The position numbers were made by a program, and so were the translations under genes. From positions 1-64,000 of the forward strand of contig NW_026973726.1 of NCBI RefSeq assembly GCF_035594125.1: 64,000 bases of DNA. The letters run 5' to 3'. Shown here piece by piece: positions 51,258 through 62,300 of this stretch. This DNA is from Scylla paramamosain. Taxonomy: Eukaryota > Arthropoda > Malacostraca > Decapoda > Portunidae. Below the pieces are notes generated by a model. The model did no database searches. It worked only from the letters and a program-made list of their open reading frames with translations, and was not told where the DNA came from. The first letter of the stretch is position 1; each line of letters opens with the position of its first letter.

Positions 51258-53889
51258 CTAAATGCGTGTCAAAAACACTAAAAGGCAAGTTCTTCGTAGA
51301 AGTTGGTTTTATTCTCATGTAATGTGATTGACCTGCTTTTTAGTGTTTTATTGCCTAACACGCTCAAAAACACTCAAAGATACTTTTCTGGTAATGTCAT
51401 TTTTTTCCCACAAAAAGCTAGTTTGCATGGAATTTGGGGTTTTGGTAACTAAGAATGTAAAAAAAAAAACACTCAAAATACACGCATTTAATAAGGTTGT
51501 TCTGTATCTTGATTAAGAGTGTTATTCATGAGTTTCAGTATTTTGGTATCTTAGAAATTTTTGGTATCTTAGAAATCAGAAATTTTAGAAAGATCAGAAG
51601 TCAGGCGTTCTGTGGCTTCCCTGCGTGATATGTTTACCTATGTGATATGTTTGTTTATGGTGCCTAACATGCTTTATGGTGCAGAGTGCTTTCCATCTAT
51701 TTTCGCGTTTTTTGTAGGTAACATTTTCAAAAACACTCAAAATATACGTTTTTGTTAATGTTATTCTATTTCTTTATTAAGCTTGGTTTGTATCCGTTTT
51801 AACGTTTTCTACGTAAAACACCGAAAAGACACGTTTTCAGTAAATTTGTTTTGGATTCCCATATAGATTGACTTCCTTGGGTTTTATCGTCTTGGTTCCT
51901 AACATGCTGAAAAACACTCATAAGACAGTTTTCTGGCAAAGACGTTTAATTTCCCTATATAGGTGCCATTGCATGCAATTTAGGGGTTTGTTACATAACA
52001 GTCCGAAAAAAAAACTTAATTTAACTTTTTTGATAATGTTCTTGTTTCATATAATTTCTTGAACTTTGCCTGAATTTTGGGACCTCCTTACCTGTGAAGA
52101 TGAATAGAAATGAAAAAAAAATATCGTATTTTTTCATTTATTTATTTTTTTTTTCTCAATAAAGAGTGTAATTTGTGGCTTTTAGCTTTTTCGTACTTAA
52201 TGAACTTAAAAACACTCATAATACACGTTTCTCGTAATGTCCTTTCGTTTCCAAAAAATAGGGTTCTTTGCATGTATTTAAGCGTTTTTATTGGTAACAT
52301 GATCAAAAACACTCAAAATACATGTTTTGGTAATGTTATTCTGTTTCATCATAAAGTGTATTTTGCATGCATTTTAGTATTTTGGTATATAAGGAGCTCA
52401 AATACACTTAAAAGCAAGTTTTTGTTAAAAATTGTTTTTTTTTCCAATATAATGTGATTGCTCTCCTTTTTAGTGCTTTATTGCCTATCACGCTCAAAAA
52501 CACTTAAAAGACAGTTTTCTGGTAAAGTCATTTTTTTCCCACAAATCTATTTTTGCATGCAATTTGGGGTTTTGGTAACTAAGAATGTGAAAAGCACTTA
52601 AAATACACGCATTTATTAAGGTTGTTCTGTTTCTCAATTAGGAGTGTTATACACGAGTTTTAGCATTTTTGTATTTAGGAAACCTCTCCATATACACGAG
52701 ATTTTGCGTTTTTTGCCTTGTGGTTCTTTTGAACTATAAAATATTCATTATACACTTCTCTTGCAATGTCCTTTTGTTTCCTAATATAGAGTGCTTTACA
52801 TCCATTTTCGCGTTTTGTTGTAGGTAACAAGCTCAAAAACACTCAAAATATACTTTTTAGTAACGTTTTTCTATTTCTTGATATTAGTTGCTTTGCATCC
52901 GTTTTAGCGTTTTTCTACGTAAAATACTGAGAAGACACGTTTTCACTAATTTTGTTTTGGATTCCCATATAGAGTGAGTACCTTATTATTTATCGTTTTG
53001 GTGCCTAACATGCTAAATAAACACTCAAAACACAGATTTCTGGTAAGGTTGTTTAATTTCCTAATATAGGAGGCTTTGCATGCACTTTAGGGTTTGGTAC
53101 TTAAGTCCGAAAAAAAAAGCTGAAATTTACTTTTTTGATAATATTCTTTTATCATAAGATTGCCCCAAATTTTCCCAGAATTTTGGCATCTTGGTACTAT
53201 GAAGATGAATAACAAAAAAAAAAAAAAAAAAAATCTTTTTTTTTTATTTATTTATTTATTTTTTTCTAAATAAAGAGTGTTATTTATGGATTTTAGCTTT
53301 TTGGTACTTCAGGAACTTAAAAACACTTATAATACACATTTCTCGTAATGTCCTTTCGTTTTGCAAACATAAGGTTCTTTGTATGTATTTAAGCGTTTTT
53401 ATAGATAACATGATCAAAACCATCAAAATATATGTTTTTGGTAATTTTATTCTGTTTCTCCATAAAAGGTGTTTTGCATGCGTTTTAGCGTTTTGGTATG
53501 TAATGAGCACAAAAACAATTAAAAGCAAGTTATTGGTAAAAGATGTTTTTATTCCCATGTAATGTGATTACCTTGGTTTTTAGTGCTTTATTGCCTAACA
53601 CGCTCAAAAACTCTTAAAAGACACTTTTCTGATAATATCATATTTTTTTCCCACATAAAGCTAGTTTTGCATGGAATTTGGGGTTTTGGTAACTAATAAT
53701 GTGAAAAAAAACTCAAAACACAGGCATTTAGTAAGGTTGTTCTATTTCTTAATTAAAAGTGTTATTCATGATTTCCAGCATTTTGGTGTGTAGGAAATCT
53801 CTCCATATACACGAGTTTTTCCGTTGTTTGCTTTGTGGTTCTTTTGAACTATAAAACACTCATTATACACTTTTCTTGCAATGTCCTTT
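51258..53889 (+). repeat. Satellite HOR array, forward
   Basis: K anchors near 52166 and 53277. The part at about 51541-51665 is disrupted by a short duplication and non-satellite filler. The unit at about 52.2-53.3 kb carries the CCTCTCCATATACACGAGAT variant of E seen near 6770, 40240 and 46995. It ends in subunit F, where duplication copy 2 is joined. No gene. Confidence 0.9.
51577..51655. other. Non-satellite filler at a rearranged HOR junction
   Basis: About 80 bp with no visible match to the monomer (CAGGCGTTCTGTGGCTTCCC core). It holds two GTGATATGTTT copies (about 51624 and 51642) and follows a tandem duplicate of TTTTGGTATCTTAGAAAT (51541-51576). It lies where related units have a simple H-to-F fusion. 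Confidence 0.65.
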
Positions 53890-54085
53890 AGAAATAAAAT
53901 TAAATACTAGTTTCTGGTAAGGTTATCTGTTTTTTCCATGAAGGGTATTTTGCAAGCATTTCAGCGTTTTTGTACGTAAGTAGCTGAAAAATACCCCAAA
54001 AAATACGTTTTTTGGGGAATGTTGTTTTTTGCTTTTCCAGTATAGGGAAGTTTTCATGCTTTTTACTGTTTTGTGGTTAACAAGT

Positions 54086-55370
54086 TCATATATACATATA
54101 CATGGAAAATAAAAGCTACTTTGCCAAAAACGTGTCTTTTGAGTTTTTTTTTTCAGCTTCTTACGTACCAAGAAGGTAAAATGCATGAAAAACACCCTTT
54201 ATAGAAAAACAGAATAATATCACAAAAAAAAAAAAAAAAATCATTTGAGAGTTTTTGAGCTTGTTAGGAAGAAAACGCCGTAATATATACAAAGTGTTCT
54301 ATATGAAGAAAGAAAAGTGATTATGAGAAACGTGTATTATGAGTAAATTTGAGCTTCTTAGGTAGCAAAATGTGAAAACGCATGAATAGCACTCTGTATG
54401 GATAAACATAACAACATTACCAAAAACGTGTATTTTGAGTGTTTTTTCATATTATTAGGTGCCAAAACGCCAAAATGTATTGAAGCCAACTAACTAACAA
54501 ACGAAACTAAATTTAATGAAACGTGTCTTTTGAATGTTTATGAAACTGCTAGGTATCAGAATGCTAAAAAGCATGGAAAGATCACCATATGGGAATAAAA
54601 AACATTATCAAAAACATGTCTTCAATCTTTTTGAGCTTCTTACGTACCAAAACGCTAATACGTTTGCAAAACACTTTTTATGGAGAAACAGAATAATATG
54701 AGCTTGTTACATAGAAAACGCAAAAATGCATGCAAAGTAACCTTTATGAGGAAATGAAACGATTTTTCCAGAAACGTGTCTTTGGAGTGTTTAGACACTA
54801 AATCGATATAAAGCTTGGAAATCACTTGATTTGAACAACAAAACAACACTAAGGAAAACGTGTCTTTTAAGTGTTTTTGAGCTTATTACATACCAAAAAC
54901 CTAAGCCGCATGCAAAAAAAAAAAAAAAAAAAAAAAAAAATCGTCATCGAGAAACATAATAACATTTTCAAAAACTTGTAATTGGAGTGTATTTCTCATT
55001 GTTAAGTACACATGCAAAGCATGCGAAAGGAGACTAGTTTTCTAGAAAGGTGTCTTTTGAGTGTTTATCAGTGTTCTAGCTCCAAAACGATGAAAAGCAT
55101 GGAAATCATACTGTAATGGAAAACAAAACATCAACAAAAATGTCTCTTTTCAGTATTTTTGAGCAACTTAGAACGCTAAAACGCATGCAAAACACCCTTG
55201 ATGGAGAAACAGAATAACATTACCAAAAACAAGTTTTTTTTTTATTGTTTTTGAGGCTGTTACGTGAAAAACGTCAAAATACATTCCAAGTACCCTATTT
55301 GGTTAAATGGAAAAAAATATTACGAGAAAGGTGTTTTTTTTTTACTTCTTAGGTAACAAACCGCTAAAAG
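54086..55370 (-). repeat. Inverted monomer block within duplication copy 2
   Basis: Counterpart of 15867-17151 with the same orientation switches. An A-tract near 54914-54941 is longer than in copy 1. Differences by eye are few single-base changes. No gene. Confidence 0.87.
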
Positions 55371-56150
55371 GCATCCATTTTCGCGTTTTTTGTAAGTAAA
55401 AAGCTCAAAACATTCAAAATATAATTTTTGGTAATCTTATTCTATTTCTACACATTGGTTGCTTTGCATCCGTTTTAGCGTTTTTCTACGTAAAACACGG
55501 AAAAGACGTGTTTTCAGTAATTTTGTTTTGGATTCTCATATAGAATGACTTCCTTATTATTTATTGTTTTGGTGACTAACATGCTGAACAACACTCAAAA
55601 CATAGATTTCTAGTAAAGTCGTTTAATTTCCTCATATAGTTGGTTTTCCATGCACTTTAAGGTTTGGTACAAAACAGTCCGAAAAAAAAGCTAAAATTAT
55701 CTTTTTTGATAATGTTCTTTTTTCACATAATTTCACTGAATTTTGCCAGAATTTTGGCATCTTGGTACCTATGAAGAATACCCCCCCCAAAAAAAAACCT
55801 ATTTTTTTTCTTTTTTTTTTTTCTTTATAAAGAGGTTTTAGCTTTCTGGTACTTATGGAACTTAAAAACACTCATAATACACGTTTCTCATAATTTCCAT
55901 TCGTTTCCGAGACATAGGGTTCTTTGCATGTATTGAAGCGTTTTTAGAGATAACATGATCAAAAACATTCAAAATACATGTTTTTGGTGATGTTAATCTG
56001 TTTCTCCATAAAGGGTGTTTTGCATGCGTTTTAGCGATTTGGTATATAAGGAGCTCAAAAACACTTAAAGGCAAGTTCTTGGTAAAAGTTGGTTTTATTC
56101 CCATGTAATATGATTGCCCTTTATTGCCTAACACGCTCATAAACAACTCA
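55371..56150 (+). repeat. HOR sequence upstream of the retrotransposon
   Basis: Forward subunits F to D, the counterpart of about 17152-17933 in copy 1. It ends in subunit D (AACTCAAAA), where the element begins. Confidence 0.88.
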
Positions 56151-56155
56151 AAAAA

Positions 56156-57778
56156 AAATACAAAGAAAAGATTGAAGGGCTTTTTAGAACAAATAAATCG
56201 AAAGATGCTTGGAAAGGAGTCAAGGCACTTTGCGGATATAGAAAAAAGCAAATAACACCTGAACCAGACGATGTGGTAACATATGTAAATGATATGAACT
56301 CATTTTTCGCTAGATTTGAACAGTATGATACTAGTGTAGAAAGAAGTGAGGTGTTGGGTGTCATACGCGACAAGAGAGACGAACAAATCGAGATAACGAA
56401 CGAAGCAGTGATGAGGGAACTGAAACGTGTGCGAGTGAGTAAAGCCACGGGGCCGGATGGGATACCAGCTCGGGCAATTAAGTACTGTGCGGAACAGCTG
56501 ACTCCGGTGCTGACACAACTGTTCCAAGATTCCATCGACCAGGGAGAAGTGCCTCATCTATGGAAACTCACAGAAATTAAACCCATTGCCAAAACTCCTT
56601 TTCCGAATACTTTTAATGATTTTAGACCTGTTGCCCTCACATCTAATATTATGAAATGTTTGGAGAATATTGTTAGAAACCTTTTATGTGATAGAATGGA
56701 ATGTTTTAGAGACCAAATGCAATTCGCTTACTGTAGAAATAGAAGTGTTCAAGATGCAAGCTTAACTTTTATGGATGATATTAGCAAACACTTAGATCAA
56801 AGATATTCATCAATTAGAATTTTATTTATAGATTTTAGTTCAGCTTTTAACACTATACAGCCCCATATACTTTTAAGGAAACTTTTAGCGATGGGCTATA
56901 ACAGTAACCTTTTAAACTGGATTTTTAGTTTCTTAGCAAAAAGGCCCCAGTACACCAAAATAGGCAGCACACTGTCCAACAAAATCATTACCAACACAGG
57001 TGCACCTCAGGGATGTGTGTTGTCCCCAGTATTATTCACCCTGTACACAAATGACTGTAGGAGCGTCTTTGATGACTGTAACATAATCAAATATGCCGAT
57101 GACACAGTAATTATAGGAAAGATATTGTACGATGACTGTAGAAATTATGAAACTCAGGTACGAAAATTTGTTGAGTGGTGTACAGATAACTATTTAGTAC
57201 TGAATGTTAAGAAAACCAAAGAAATGATAATAGATTTTAGGAAAAAGCTTACAAATGCACCAGATCCCATCAGTATTAATGGAGAACCTGTGGAACGGGT
57301 AAAAGAATATAAATATCTTGGGATTGTGATTGACGATGAACTCAAAGGCAATGCAAATACAAATCTAGTCATTAAAAAGTGCAACCAAAGACTTCATTTT
57401 ATCAGAATTTTAAATAACGTTCATGTAGACAAGAAAATAATCAGCTTGTTTTATAAATCCACCTTAGAGTCAATTTTGAATTTTTCTGTCACTACCTGGT
57501 ACAAAAAGCTAACTGTATCAGACAGAAATAAGCTAAACAAAATAGTCAAAAAAGCCAAAAAGTTAGGGGCAACAGTAACATTCATAGACAATCTATATCA
57601 AGAGGCAGCATTAAAACAAGTTCGGAAAATAATGCAGGACCAAACTCATCCTCTTAATAACTGTTATATGTTTTTAAGGTCAGGACGAAGGCTGGCACTG
57701 CCATTGATAAAAACGGAGCGGTACAAGAAAACTTTTGTCCCCAGCAGTATTGTGATTTTTAACCATTTTTACTCATAG
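56156..57778 (+). CDS. Non-LTR retrotransposon reverse transcriptase (5'-truncated ORF2)
   Basis: The frame is open for about 540 codons and matches RT-family sequence from the truncation point (linker residues YKEKIEGLF) to the TAG stop. No real start remains; the first ATG at 56273 is internal. Numbered from that Met, the motifs are KATGPDGIP 57-65, FRPVALTS 117-124, motif A FIDFSSAFNTI 185-195 (catalytic D187), motif B GAPQGCVLSPVLF 243-255, motif C YADD 274-277 (catalytic D276 and D277), motif D LNVKKTKEM about 310-318, motif E YKYLGIVID 346-354, and a C-terminal LRSGRRL plus RYKKTFVPSS segment typical of CR1/L2/Rex1 proteins. The family copies element RNA into DNA at a nicked target. The N-terminal endonuclease is missing, so self-mobility is not expected. 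No stop or frameshift was found, which suggests a fairly recent insertion. It has no neighbouring genes and no visible promoter. Confidence 0.95.
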   Translation, partial: KYKEKIEGLFRTNKSKDAWKGVKALCGYRKKQITPEPDDVVTYVNDMNSFFARFEQYDTSVERSEVLGVIRDKRDEQIEITNEAVMRELKRVRVSKATGPDGIPARAIKYCAEQLTPVLTQLFQDSIDQGEVPHLWKLTEIKPIAKTPFPNTFNDFRPVALTSNIMKCLENIVRNLLCDRMECFRDQMQFAYCRNRSVQDASLTFMDDISKHLDQRYSSIRILFIDFSSAFNTIQPHILLRKLLAMGYNSNLLNWIFSFLAKRPQYTKIGSTLSNKIITNTGAPQGCVLSPVLFTLYTNDCRSVFDDCNIIKYADDTVIIGKILYDDCRNYETQVRKFVEWCTDNYLVLNVKKTKEMIIDFRKKLTNAPDPISINGEPVERVKEYKYLGIVIDDELKGNANTNLVIKKCNQRLHFIRILNNVHVDKKIISLFYKSTLESILNFSVTTWYKKLTVSDRNKLNKIVKKAKKLGATVTFIDNLYQEAALKQVRKIMQDQTHPLNNCYMFLRSGRRLALPLIKTERYKKTFVPSSIVIFNHFYS

Positions 57779-57927
57779 AAACTCTTTTAATGCTTTTTTG
57801 TGACACACTTTTATTTATATATAGTACTTCTGGAGCCTGTTTTTTGCCAAAAAGAATTTCACATGTATGCATATATGTATAACAATGTGACCAATAAATT
57901 ATCTTATCCTTATCTTATCTTATCTTA
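57779..57927 (+). other. Retrotransposon 3' UTR and (CTTAT)n tail
   Basis: About 120 bp of non-coding sequence with an AATAAA polyadenylation-like signal at 57893-57898, then a short CTTAT-type tandem tail to 57927. CR1/L2/Rex1 elements commonly end in short tandem repeats and not in poly(A); the tail supports that group. Confidence 0.8.
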
Positions 57928-58257
57928 TTTCTCATAATGTCATTTCATTCCCACATAAAGCTAGTTTCGCATGCAATTTGGGGTTCTGGTGAAAAACACT
58001 CAAAATACACCCATTTGGTAAGGTTGTTCTGTTTCTGAATTCAGAGTTTCAGCATTTTGGTACCTAAGAAACTTCTCCACATACACGAGTTTTTGCGTTT
58101 TTTGCCTTGTGGTTCTTGTGAAACTATAAAATACTCATTATACACGTTTCTCGTAATCTCCTTTTGTTTCCAAATATAGAGTGGATTGCATGCATTTTCG
58201 CGTTTTTTGTAGGTAACAAGCTCAAAAACACTCAAAATATACATTTTTGGTAATGTT

Positions 58258-58509
<252 letters not shown>

Positions 58510-58800
58510 GTCCTTTTGTTTCCGAATATAGAGAGATTTGCATCCATTTTCGCTCAAAAACCCCAAAAATACCTTTTTGGTAATATTATTCTATTTCATG
58601 ATATTGGTTGATTTGCATTCTTTTTAGCGTTTTTCTACGTAAAAAGTCACGTTTTCAGTAAATTTGTTTTGGATTCCCATACAGAGTTATTTCCATATTA
58701 TTTATTGTTTTGGTGCCTAACATACTGAAAAAAAGGCAAAAGACAGGTTTCAGGTAAAGTCGTTTAATTTCCAAATATAGGTGGCTCTACATGCACTTTA

Positions 58801-59368
58801 GGGTTTGGTACATAACGGTCTGAAAAAAAGCTAAAATTACCTTTTTTGATATTCTTTTTTCACATAATTTCCCCCGAATTTTGCCAGAATTTTGGCGTCT
58901 TAATTAATTAATCATGATTAATAACAAAAAATAAATGCTATTTTTTCATTTATTTATTTTTTCTCTATATAAAGTGTTATTTGTGGGTTTAAGCTTTTTG
59001 GTACTTAAGGAACGTAAAAAACACTCATAATACTTGTTTCTCGTAATGTCCTTTTGTTTCCTATAGATAAGATTCTTTACATGTATTTAAGCGTTTTTAT
59101 AGGTAACATGATCAAAAACACTCAAAATATACCTTTTTGGTAATGTTATTCTATTTCTTCATATTGGTTGGTTTCCATCCGTTTTACCGTTTTTCTACGT
59201 AAAACACAGAAAAGACACGTTTTCAGTAATTTTGTTTTGGATTCCCATATAGAGTGACTTCCATGTTATTTATCGTTTTGATGCCTAACATGCTGAAAAA
59301 CACTCAAAAGACAGGTTTCTTTTAAAGTCGTTTAATTTCCCCATATAGGTGGCTTTGCATACACTTTA
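58801..59368 (+). repeat. 568-bp half-HOR present only in duplication copy 2
   Basis: Two copies of a GGGTTTGG-plus-ACATAAC site (58801 and 59369) bound text running from late I through J, K, A, G and H to I. Copy 1 has a single site, as if the two had recombined. Either copy 1 lost 568 bp by unequal recombination or copy 2 gained it. Confidence 0.8.
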
Positions 59369-62300
59369 GGGTTTGGGACATAACAGTCCGAAAAAAAGCT
59401 AAAATTAACCTCTTTCATAATATACTTTTTTTACGTAATTTTCCTGAATTTTTCCAGAATTTTGGCATCTCAGTGCCTATGAAGATCAATAAAAAATGCT
59501 ATTTTTTTATTTATTTATTTTTTCTCTATAAAGAGTGTTATTTGTGGGTTTCAGCTCTTTGGTACTTAAGGAACTTATAAACACTTATAATACACATTCC
59601 TCGTAATGTCTTTTCATTCCCAAACATAGGGTTCTTTGCATGTATTTAAGTATTTTTATTGGTAACAACCTCAAAAACACTCAAAATACATGTTTTTGAT
59701 AATGTTATTCTGTTTTTCCATAAAGGGTGTTTTGCATGGGTTTTACCGTTTTGGTATGTAACGAGCTCAAAAAAACTTAAAGGCAAGTTCTTGGTAAAAG
59801 TTGGTTATATTCCCATGTAATGTGATTGCCCTGCTTTTTAGTGCTAAAAAGACACTTTTCTAGTAATTTCATTTTTTTTCCACAGTTTCGCATGTAATTT
59901 GGGGTTGGACCACTAAGAATGTGAAAAAAAAACACTCAAAATACACTCATTTCCTAAAATTGTTCTGTTTCTCAATTAAGAGTGTTATTCATGAGTTTCA
60001 GCATTTTGGTATCTAAGAAACTTCTCCATATATACGAGTTTTGCGTTTTTTGCCTTATGGTTCTTGAAAACTATTAATACATTCATTATACAATTTTCTT
60101 GTAATATCCTTTTCTTTCCCAATATAGACTGCTTTGCATTCATTTTTGCGTTTTTTTGTAGGTAACAAGCTCAAAAACACTCAACTTTTTTGTAATGTTA
60201 TTCTATTTCTTCATATTGGTTGGTTTGCATCCGTTTTAGCGTTCTACGCTAAAACTGAAAAGACACGTTTTCAGTAATACTGTTGAAATTGCTGAAAACA
60301 CCCAAAGACACGTTTCTTGTAAAGTCGTGTAATTTCCCCATATAGATGGGTTTGCATGCACATCGTACATATCTCCGGAAAAAGCTAAAATATTTTTTTT
60401 TGTTTTTTTTTCACATAATTTCCCTGAATTTTCTCAGAATTTTGGCATCTCGTTACCTATGAAGATGAATAAAAAAAAACTCTATTTTTTTAATTATTTT
60501 TTCTCTATAAAGAGTGTTATTTGTGGGTTTTAGATTTTTGATACTTAAGGAACTTAAAAATACTCATAATACACGATTTTCGTAATGTCCTTTCGTTTCA
60601 CAAACATAGGGTTCTTTGCATGTATTTAAGCGATTTTATAGGTAACATGATCAAAAACAATCAAAATACATGTTTTTGGTAATGTTATTCTGTTTCTCCA
60701 TAAAGGTTGTTTTGCATGCGTTTAGCGTTTTGGTATGTAAGGAGTTAAAAAACACTTAGAGGCAAGTTCTTCGTAAAATTTGTTTTTTTTGCAATGTAAT
60801 GTGATTGTTCTGCTTTTTAGTGTTTTTTTGCATATAACGCTCAAAAACACTCAAAAGACACTTTTATTGTAATGTCATTTTTTTTTCCCACATAAAGCTA
60901 GTTTCGCATGTAATTTGGGATTTTCGTAACTAAGAATGTCAAAAACAATCAAAATACACACATTTGGTAAGGTAGTTCTGTTTTTTAATTAAAAGTGTTA
61001 TTCATGAGTTTTAGCGTTTTGGTATGTAAGAAACTTCTCTATATACACGAGTTTTTGCGTTTTTTGCCTTGTGGTTCTTGTGAAACTATTAAACACTCAT
61101 TATACACGTTTCTCGTAATGTCTTTTTGCTTCCCAATATAGAGTGCTTTCCATCCTTTTGCGCGTTTTTTTGTAGGTAAAAAGCTCAAAAACACTTTTTG
61201 GTAATGTTATTCTATTTCTTCATATTTGTTGGTTTGCATCCGTTTAAACGTTTTTCTACGTAAAACACTGAAAATACACGTTTTCAGTAATTTTGTTTTG
61301 GATTCACATAGTGACTGACTTCCATATTATTTATCGTTTTGGTGCCTAACATGCTGAAAAACACTGAAAAGACAGGTTTCTGGTAAAGTCGTTTAACTTC
61401 CTTATATAGGTAGCATGCACTTTAGAGTTTGGTACATAAATATCCGAAAAAAAGAGCTATAATTAACTTTTTTGATAATGTTCTTTTTTCCACATAAATT
61501 CCCTGCATTTTGGCAGAATTTTGGCATCTTGGTACCTATGAAAATCAATATAAATTTTTTTTTTTTTATTTAATTTTTTCTCTATAAAGAGTGTTATTTG
61601 TGGGTTTTAACGTTTTGGTACTTAAGGAACTCAAAAACGGTCCTAATACACGTTTTCGTGATGTCCTTTCGTTTCCCAAACATAGGGTTCTTTGCATGTA
61701 TTTAAGCGTTTTTATAAGTAACATGATCAAAAGCACTTAAAACACATGTTTTTAGTAATGTTATTCTACTTGTCCATTAAAGAGTTTTTTGCATACGTTT
61801 TAGAGTTTTGGTTTGTAAGGAGGTCAAAAACACTTCAAGGCAAGTTCTTGGTAAAAGTTGGTTTTATTTCCATGTAATGTGATTGCCTTTTTTTTGTGAT
61901 TTTTTGCCTAAAACGCTCAAAAACACTCAAAAGACACATCTGGTAATGTCATTATTTTCAACATAGTTTCGCGTGGTATTTGGGGTTTTGCTAACTAAGA
62001 ATGTGAAAAACACTCAAAATTCACCCATTTCGTAAGGTTGCTCTGTTTCTCAATTAATATTCTTATTCATGAGTTTCAGCATTTTAGTATCTAAAAAACT
62101 TCTTTATATACACGAGTTTTTGCGTTTTTTGCCTTGTAGTTCTTGTGAACTATAAAACATTCATTATGCACTTTTCTCGCAATGTCCTTTTCTTTCCTAA
62201 TATAAATTGCTTTTTTTTTTTTATCAATTTTCGCGTTTTTTTGTAGGTAACAAGCTCAAAAACACTCAAAATGTACCTTATTGGTTGGTTTGCATCCTAT

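Larger units (their letters stand above)
56151..57927 (+). mobile_element. 5'-truncated CR1/L2/Rex1-like non-LTR retrotransposon
   Basis: An insertion of about 1.78 kb in subunit D of duplication copy 2. It contains the end of the endonuclease-RT linker, a complete reverse-transcriptase domain, a short 3' UTR and a (CTTAT)n tail, with no LTRs. The missing endonuclease and 5' part are typical of target-primed reverse transcription that stopped early. The empty site in copy 1 (17934-17939) fixes the borders; about 6 target bases are lost and no target-site duplication is visible. Base composition is clearly less AT-rich than the satellite. Clade assignment within the CR1/L2/Rex1 group is tentative. 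Confidence 0.93.

Noticed and set aside
51541..51576. Direct repeat TTTTGGTATCTTAGAAAT as a transposon target-site duplication
   Set aside because: The two copies are adjacent with nothing between them, so it is a tandem duplication and not a flanking pair.
54914..54941. Long A-tract as a possible retroposon poly(A) tail; the same near 16690
   Set aside because: It lies inside colinear duplicated satellite with no inserted sequence beside it, so it is a simple homopolymer expansion.
56137..56535. Minus-strand open frames of 132 and 85 codons (56137-56535 and 56300-56557)
   Set aside because: They are antisense shadows of the reverse-transcriptase gene.
56151..57927. Bacterial group II intron, retron or diversity-generating element
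   Set aside because: Motifs such as FIDFSSAFNTI, GAPQGCVLSP and the LRSGRRL C-terminus, together with the tandem 3' tail, fit animal non-LTR retrotransposons. No intron structure or template repeat is seen.
56151..57927. LTR retrotransposon or endogenous retrovirus
   Set aside because: No LTRs, gag, protease or integrase; the RT is of the non-LTR type.
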